Positions 58,301 through 64,000 of a stretch of DNA of 64,000 bases are shown piece after piece. Source of the DNA: Gonium pectorale (lineage: Eukaryota; Chlorophyta; Chlorophyceae; Chlamydomonadales; Volvocaceae). The position numbers were made by a program, and so were the translations under genes. A model generated the notes under the pieces. The model was not told the origin of the DNA and did no database searches. It worked only from the letters and a program-made list of their open reading frames with translations. The stretch spans positions 852,898 through 916,897 of the forward strand of contig LSYV01000004.1 of assembly GCA_001584585.1 (NCBI GenBank), read 5' to 3'. Within the stretch, counting starts at the first letter, position 1, and every line of letters begins with the position of its first letter.

Positions 58301-59527
58301 CCCGTTCTCCCCAGCCCGGCCCATACGCGACGCCGCATCACGCCACGCCACAAGCCCGAACTTTCACCGTGCCCGCTCCCTGTTCCCAAGCCGGCAGCAG
58401 CCCACACTCGCCGTATCCGCCGCGTATCCGCCGCGCTTACGCTCGTCGTATGCGTTTTCCTTTTCAACACTCGCCGTATCCTCCTTACCCGAACTCCCAC
58501 CCCATCTCCTTACCCTGGCCATTGCCCGTTACCCTCTCCCGCCCCCGCACGCGCATCCAGCCCCACACAGCCGCCCACCCCGTCGAGACGCAGCCACACG
58601 CGGCTCTGCACCCTCAGGCCCATCAGATATGACCCACAGCACAGACCGCAACGCCCCCCCCCCCAGCGCATTCCACCCGATGCCGTATCCGCCCTACCCA
58701 CCGCGCCCGCGCGTTGAACGCCTCGAGTCCAAAGTACACCGCGTCCGCCCCGTTCTCCACAGCCGCCCGCAGCTGCGGCCAGCCGCCCACCGGCGCCAGC
58801 ACCTCGGGCTTATGCGCCAACGGCACGCGACTGACGCCCCGGCCGCCGGCGGGGACGACGCGCGGGAGGCTCACCGCCTCAGGCTGCGGTGAGATGCGCG
58901 TGGCGCTGGCGGCCGCGGCAGCGGCAGCGGCCGCGGCGGGAGGGGACATCATGTAGCTGACGGCGGGCCCATCGGCATCAGCGTCGGCAGCCGGCACTGT
59001 CGGCGCGACGAGCGGAGCCTTCTGAGCCGGCTCTCGGGCGGAGTCCCCCGCCGCGGGCGCAGGTGCAGCCTGCGGGTCGGGATGATCGAACGACTGGCTG
59101 GGAGGGACGGAACCGGCGAGCGAGGCTTCCCGACAGCACAAGAGGCGCCGAGTGCGGGCGGTGCGCACTGCCAAGGGGGGAGCCCAATTGCGCGTCCCGC
59201 ACGCTGCTTGATCAGGAGCTCCAAACCTGCCTCCCCCCTCTCATGACTCCTCGCGCTCAGGCCTACCCTCAGACCGGCGTAAAGCTCCGGGTTCTTGCGC
59301 TTCTCGGGAGCATCTCCAGCGCTGTAAGCCCCCCCGCGCTCTGTGCCACTCTGCTTGCGTGAGGCGTCCTGAGGCCGGGGCTTACGGTCCTGTGGCACCC
59401 CGCCGGCCGCCGGGGAGGCTCGGCCCGGGTTTTGCTTAGCAGTTTGCTTCAGACGGCTGTCTCGCTTAGGAGGGGTTGAATTGTTCCCTAGGCCCCTGGC
59501 GGTCGAGCAGAGGACTCGTGGCTGCAT
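49307..59527 (-). CDS. Peptidase U32 family protein (RlhA-like, with DUF3656-type middle region)
   Basis: Seventeen phase-consistent exons, all read on the minus strand, give 1183 residues: 59527-59267, 59069-58702, 57745-57574, 57210-57046, 56604-56473, 56214-56113, 55999-55913, 55769-55572, 55258-55091, 54647-54435, 54155-53813, 53190-52751, 51779-51623, 51253-50971, 50628-50480, 50005-49900 and 49514-49307. The U32 barrel is clear: KPEVLAPVGGWPQLRAAVEN, NGADAVYFGL, HGSTQMSVTS, and the signature EAFVHGALCVSYSGQCFSS. Then follow KYLLSPQDL and FKIEGRLKGPEYV. The C-terminal half has GDFSLNAAN and a cysteine set (HTEHCVFC, CGHPCERHR) plus YRTIRIELVDE. Long U32 proteins of this layout include E. 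coli RlhA, which hydroxylates 23S rRNA C2501; an organellar rRNA-hydroxylation role is inferred. The N-terminal ~170 residues are basic/low-complexity, possibly a targeting region. The intron 52750-51780 contains the assembly gap. Confidence 0.94.
51819..52101. other. Assembly gap (283 N)
   Basis: A run of N falls entirely inside an intron of the U32 gene. The flanking exons join in phase 0, so no coding sequence appears lost. The left edge stops 13 bases into a word that recurs elsewhere in the same gene's introns, so the gap probably reflects a repeat. Confidence 0.98.
52587..52616 (+). repeat. Intronic dispersed repeat, copy 1 (inverted relative to 58441-58470)
   Basis: This 30-base segment matches the reverse complement of 58441-58470 at 29 of 30 positions. 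The first 13 bases of the same unit also appear at 51806-51818, directly against the N gap. Confidence 0.8.
55451..55506 (+). repeat. 14-bp tandem repeat (ACGGATCCAACCAC)x4
   Basis: Four units of 14 bases. The second has two substitutions and the others are identical. Located in the U32 intron between exons 8 and 9, just beyond a GTGCGG hexamer run (55345-55375). Confidence 0.9.
57245..57287 (-). repeat. Intronic 43-bp element near a 3' splice site, copy B
   Basis: Ungapped match to 30888-30930 at 35 of 43 positions. It lies 35 bases upstream of the acceptor of the U32 exon starting at 57210, so position and orientation relative to the splice site are the same as in copy A. Confidence 0.65.
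58441..58470 (-). repeat. Intronic dispersed repeat, copy 2
   Basis: Inverted partner of 52587-52616, in the large second intron of the same U32 gene. The neighbouring bases (58391-58440) are a degenerate GCCGTATCC-rich simple repeat. Confidence 0.8.
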
Positions 59528-60459
59528 GGTGACTAGGAGTATGCACGCGCAGTGCTAATGCAATTGAAGCTTCCTTGACATAGCAATACTTTCTAATGAT
59601 TGCATTGCACAGAGCTCAATAGCGGCGTATGCGGTTCTAGCTCTATGCCGTCTGACAAATGGCTATGCTGCGTTGCAGTTGTAGCACAGAACGAGCACAG
59701 AACCAGCACACAAACGTACGCCGCCGAGACTTTTGCTGGTGTCATAAACTTCCCTTACTGTCGTGGGCGCCACACCCCGAACAGCATTGTGGTGTTGGCC
59801 ATGCGTATATTTATCTTATCATAAGCTGCACTACTCGTCAACGATGCTTGGAGGGCTTGGGACCATGGGTCACTCGTGTGTTTTCGCATGTCCCTATGAG
59901 CCCCGTGCATGCCAGCCCGCTATGTCGACAAGGATGGCCATTGTATGTGGCGGCATGCAGCAGGACTAACACAAGCGGCCTCCCATTCCTAGGCCCCACG
60001 CCAAGTGGCTAACATCGGCAATGTCAAAACGCCAGGGGCAGTAAAGCTCCGCACATGTGAGCACCGGAGGAGGTACCGCATTTGCGTCCTTGGCTCCAGG
60101 CAAAGTGCGTCGCCACCCACAGCCGCGCCCGTACAGTCGCGCAGCGAAGTCTGCTTAACACGTTTGCCGGCGTGTTGCCGCTGTGGCGCTCAACTCCGAA
60201 GCACTGCCATATCAAAGACGTCGGTGCCACCTTTCGCGGCGTACTCGCTACACCTTGCAAGCTGGAGGCCTGCACGCTGTGGCTACTGCTCCGTGCAGTA
60301 ATGACAGCAACACGCTGTGTAGCGGGCGTCGCACAGACGTCGCAACAACCGTCTCAGCCATTCCCTTCGCACTCACTGCTGAGGCACCCATGCGTACGCA
60401 CTGTTTAAGCCCTGTCCTTCCCGACCGGCCAGCTAGAATCAACGGCTAACCTAATCCGC
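59528..60459. other. Spacer between U32 gene start and Rgp1 gene end
   Basis: Nearly 1 kb containing the U32 promoter region and the Rgp1 3' region, both on the minus strand. A weak hairpin (GTGCTAATGCAATTG near 59552 and ATTGCATTGCAC near 59600) is present. No gene seen. Confidence 0.45.
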
Positions 60460-63400
60460 TCACCGCGGTGCCGGCACGGGCGGCCGCACCACAAGCGGCA
60501 GCGACCACACCAGCTGCTCCAGCTGCGGCCGCGGCGAGCGCGCTCGCTTGTCCACGGCAGCGAAGTTGATGCGCGGCCCCACCGTCAGCTCGAACCGCAG
60601 CACCCAGCGCAGGCTCACCATGGGCGTGCGGAACGACGGCGTGGCGTTTGCGGGCATGGAAAAAGTGAACGACGTGAGCGCACGGTCGCTGGTGAGCTCG
60701 TGCTGCTCGCCGTGCAAGCGGCGGATGACGTAGGGCGAGCCGGCGGGTATGCCGCTGCCGTCGCGCTTGCCCTGTAGCCGGCACTCTGGCGACACCAGCT
60801 CCTCGCTTTCCAGCAGTACGACCACGTCGTAGCATGCCACCGGGCTGCCGGCCCCACTGCCGCTCGACGACACTGCTGTCCCCGATGCGTGGGGCAATGC
60901 CCGAAAATCTAGCACGCCGCCAAAAGTGGCTCCCGGCTGCAGCGGCACCTCCAGCGGAGCCTGCACGCGGACGTTGATAGCGCGCGGGATCGGGCTCTCT
61001 ACGGGCGAACTGCGCGAACTTGGCAAGTGGGTCACGGAGCACACACTGCCATAGCCTGCAGGCGCAAGCCAGGGCCCCTTGGCGCTGGCAGCATGCTCCT
61101 TTAGTGTTGCTTCCGGCACAGCCCCTGCCAAGCGTGTTGATGCGCGGCAGCGAAAAAGGGGGACACTACTCGACGCACCTGCAATAGTAACCGCAGCAGA
61201 GGCTGCTCCCCCACGTTGAGCGCATAAACTTTGCCAAACAGCGAACCGCGCCGGCTGGCCTGGCGGCCAAAAGGCCCAATGCTGCTGTTCGTCGCGGCAC
61301 CCGTGCCGCTGGACAACTGTCTCTGCACGTGCGCCGCCTGCGCCGTGGAACCGCCACCGCCTCCACCATAGGAAGGCGAGGGCCGGCTGCCGCTGCCGCC
61401 ACCGCCGGCCTCCTCGTCCCTGCCGTCCTCTGCTTCCGAATCGAGGTCAGGTTCAAGAGTGTGCGCAGGATTGCGGGAAAACGGCGGCGTGTGGGGGCGG
61501 TTGATGCCGAACGGGATGAGGCCTCGTTGCGAGGGCGCCGCGCTGTTGAAGCCGGGCGGCAGCGCGGAGGCCCACACGCCGCTGGAGCTGGCGCTGTCCT
61601 GCGCGTCCAGGTTCCGCGGCGAATCACCCAGCATGCCGCCGCTGTCCCCGGAGCCCCCGATGACCGGCTCGCCGTTGCGCACCTCCTTCCACCGTATTCT
61701 GTCGGGGAGCGAGGTTGAGTGAGCACAGGTGGTTTCTGGGGCACGCTCTGGCTGCAGCAGGGTCGGGCAAATCAGGGCGGCACTTGTCACCTTACCGTGC
61801 GTTCTTCGCTTTCCCCGCGTGCGACCTTGCATGGGAGCTAATCCAGCTCCCACACCATGTTTGCAACCCCACCGATTGCTCTCCCTTCTGCCATTGTCCC
61901 TTGGCGCGACCAGGGGGCCCAGGATTGACGCCCCCGGTCTCGACTCTTCGCCGCAGCATCCCTCACCTGCATTTCCGTCCTAGCACGTAATCGCACATGA
62001 ACATGTCCCCGTCATCGGCCGCAGCGGCGCAGCCTGCCTGCGGCCCCGTGGCCCCCGCCGCACTGCCACCTGCCGCTGGCACGCCGCCGTTGGGCGGGGC
62101 GCTGAACGATGCAGAGTGAGGCGTGTGCGATGCGGATGGCGAAGTCGAGTGGCTGGCCCCGTGCCCCTTAGACCGCCAGTAAGAATCACCGCCAGCGTGG
62201 CCGCTGGCGGCGCTAGAGCCGACGGCACCCCCGGAACTGCCGACGCCGCCGGTCTCAGCAGCATTGCCGCTGTAAGATGTGTCGCGGTGCATAGCTGAGG
62301 CAGCTGCCACCGCCGCGCTGAGGGCGGCGCCTCCCCCTGCGGTAACATCCATGGAGCTGGTCCGCCGGTCCGGCCCGGTGCTGTTGGGTCCGGGCGCTGA
62401 GGAAGCACCCACACCACACCCGGGCCAGACGATGAGGGATGTGGAGGCGGTGGTCTCGTACATCACCGCCTCCAGGCCGCCTGGTAGGAGCGAGAGAAGG
62501 GTAGGGCGGAGGAAGTGGGGCACATGATGAAGCAAGGGGACAATGCGTGCCTATAACTGAAGGGTGCCGCGAAGCCCTACGGCATTCCTTATGGACAGGG
62601 GCCGGACGTGCTGCCAATCCGTGGCCCATGTCTGGGCATTGCAGAGAGCGCCCGACCAGGCAACTTCAATCAAGGCATCGTGCCGATGGTCCTCCCCGCT
62701 CCTGCCGCCCACCTCGATGCACCTCATATATGGCCTTCACTTGTATGAGGTACAAGAACCGCACCGCACTTCCGCGGTATGAAGGTGGCAGGACAGACGG
62801 AAGGCGGAACCTGAAGGACATGGGAATCACCACCCCGGATGCAGGCGCGGGGCGTTGTGAAGACCGGGAATGGCCCAGTCGAAAGGCCATTACCGACATA
62901 CCCATAACGTATTGTGCGCAGCTTCGCAGTCTACGCTGCACGCATCTCGACCCGACTCCTGTGCCTGCTGTAAGCGACGCCCACCCTCCCGTCCTCGCAC
63001 CTCAGCTGGAACTGCTGCATTGCATTTGGGGCCAGTACTTGATCGCTAACGAGGACGGCGGGTTCGGTACTGAAGATGCTGCGGACTTGCTTCTGCACAT
63101 CCAGCGGTGTGGAAAGCAGCGGGCGCCGTGTGAGTTGTTGGGTGAGTGAGGAGCCGGGAAGGGGATTCGTCTTACCCTTGAATCGGACACGTCCACCGGC
63201 ACCTCCGGACGGTGCAATCGGTGGATGTAGCTTGGGTCCGTCCGCTCCGACCCGCACGCTAGGAAGCTCAGCTCCTTGATGTGTATCACCTGGGGGGACG
63301 CCCCTTGCTCCGCGCTTGGGCTGTCCGCATCATTGCAAATCTGCGTCACGTCCATCGATAGAGTCACCACTAGGCTCCAGGGCCGCTTGAGCCTCTCCTT

Positions 63401-63513
63401 GATAACTACTTGATCGGGCTTGTGCCCAAACTGCCCACCTGGACAGAGACCTGGACCACCTCCCCGGGCAGGAAGTAAGTCTTGCTAAGCGTAAGGTTGA
63501 CTTGCAATGCCAT
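60460..63513 (-). CDS. RGP1: Rgp1, subunit of the Ric1-Rgp1 Rab6-type GEF
   Basis: Seven minus-strand exons: 63513-63439, 63397-63176, 63092-63001, 62810-62723, 62469-61967, 61698-61179 and 61098-60460. They join in phase to 712 residues. Rgp1 partners Ric1 at the Golgi as exchange factor for Rab6/Ypt6 in retrograde traffic. The arrestin-like N-terminus begins MALQVNLTLSKTYFLPGEVV, followed by HIKELSFLACGSERTDPSYI. LPPSYRGSAVRFLYLIQVKA corresponds to the family's PPxYRGxxVxYxY block. Later come GKVYALNVGEQPLLRLLLQ and GATFGGVLDF, the block VVVLLESEELVSPECR, and near the end MVSLRWVLRFELTVG. Two Ser/Gly/Ala-rich inserts (about 62050-62420 and 61300-61650) lengthen the protein relative to human RGP1. 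The acceptors at 62469 and 61098 were chosen to preserve phase and are the least certain boundaries. Confidence 0.87.
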
Positions 63514-64000
63514 CCCCCTGCTTAGGCTGCTATGAACCAAGGGCTAGCGACCAGCCTCCCTTATTCTGCTGTAGCCTAGGAATAATTGAAGCTGTTCTTA
63601 GGTAAATTATGCGCGTCTCCGTGTACCGGTAAGCGAAACGCCCAAACAACCGCGTTACAAACAAGCGATACAGCCCGAATGTGACGCCATGTTATAAACT
63701 ACGGCGCTCACGAAGCTGCAAGCCCTCATGCAAGAGTTGGCTGCTTGGCTTCAAACATGCGTCGTCGGGGTCGTACGGGGTCGTACGGGGCCATGTCGTA
63801 ACCATGTCTCACCGTTTCCAGGGTGGGTTTGTGGCCCTTACGGGCATTCCACCTGGGAGGTACGGCTGGGAAAGGGTAGCTGGCACCGGGTCAGGGCAAG
63901 GGACGGGCCCCGGGCTCCTCGACATAATGGGATGAACCGCTGCAAGCCTGCAACTCGTGTAAGCCGCCGTCCACAGCGGTCTGGGCAATCCTTTAACCAG
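63514..64000. promoter_or_regulatory. Upstream region of the Rgp1 gene
   Basis: The last ~490 bases precede the minus-strand Rgp1 start. They include a short duplication of GGGGTCGTAC near 63767-63790. No further gene was identified. Confidence 0.4.

Overview
The window looks like nuclear DNA of a volvocine green alga (Chlamydomonadales). It is GC-rich. Nearly every gene is broken into many short exons with GTGNG-type donors and CAG acceptors. Proteins are padded with Ala/Gly/Ser/Gln low-complexity tracts, and the recognisable genes are typical plant/algal housekeeping genes. The species is not determined from the sequence. One assembly gap (N run) lies at 51819-52101.

The first ~740 bases do not match the rest. 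They carry an intact, AT-richer ORF for a circovirus-like (CRESS-DNA virus) capsid protein directly abutting an algal exon that has no start codon. This is either an endogenous viral element or an assembly/contamination chimera.

Layout, left to right. 54-740 (+): viral-type capsid. 760-4214 (+): 5'-incomplete coiled-coil/disordered protein. 6174-8132 (-): lipoate-protein ligase, six exons. 8383-10035 (+): disordered protein. 11607-14371 (-): COP1/SPA-family WD40 protein. 15259-22151 (+): peptide N-glycanase with a C-terminal PUB domain, 13 exons. 22690-27194 (+): FAD-monooxygenase-like protein with altered FAD motifs and a long tail. 29405-34351 (-): G-patch protein. 34754-35834 (+): DUF2061 membrane protein. 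37618-40545 (+): unresolved orphan gene. 41471-42357: a non-autonomous DNA transposon with 17-bp perfect terminal inverted repeats and 8-bp target duplications. 42663-48059 (+): SNM1/Artemis-type nuclease. 49307-59527 (-): peptidase U32 / RlhA-like protein, 17 exons, with the assembly gap in one intron. 60460-63513 (-): Rgp1, the Rab-GEF subunit.

The genes are independent nuclear transcription units and not a pathway cluster. Two close head-to-head pairs (8132/8383 and 34351/34754) probably share promoter regions. Exon boundaries were derived by hand from reading frame, splice-site and phase agreement. For the lipoate ligase, PNGase, U32, G-patch, DUF2061 and Rgp1 genes every junction is phase-consistent and the whole CDS is in frame.
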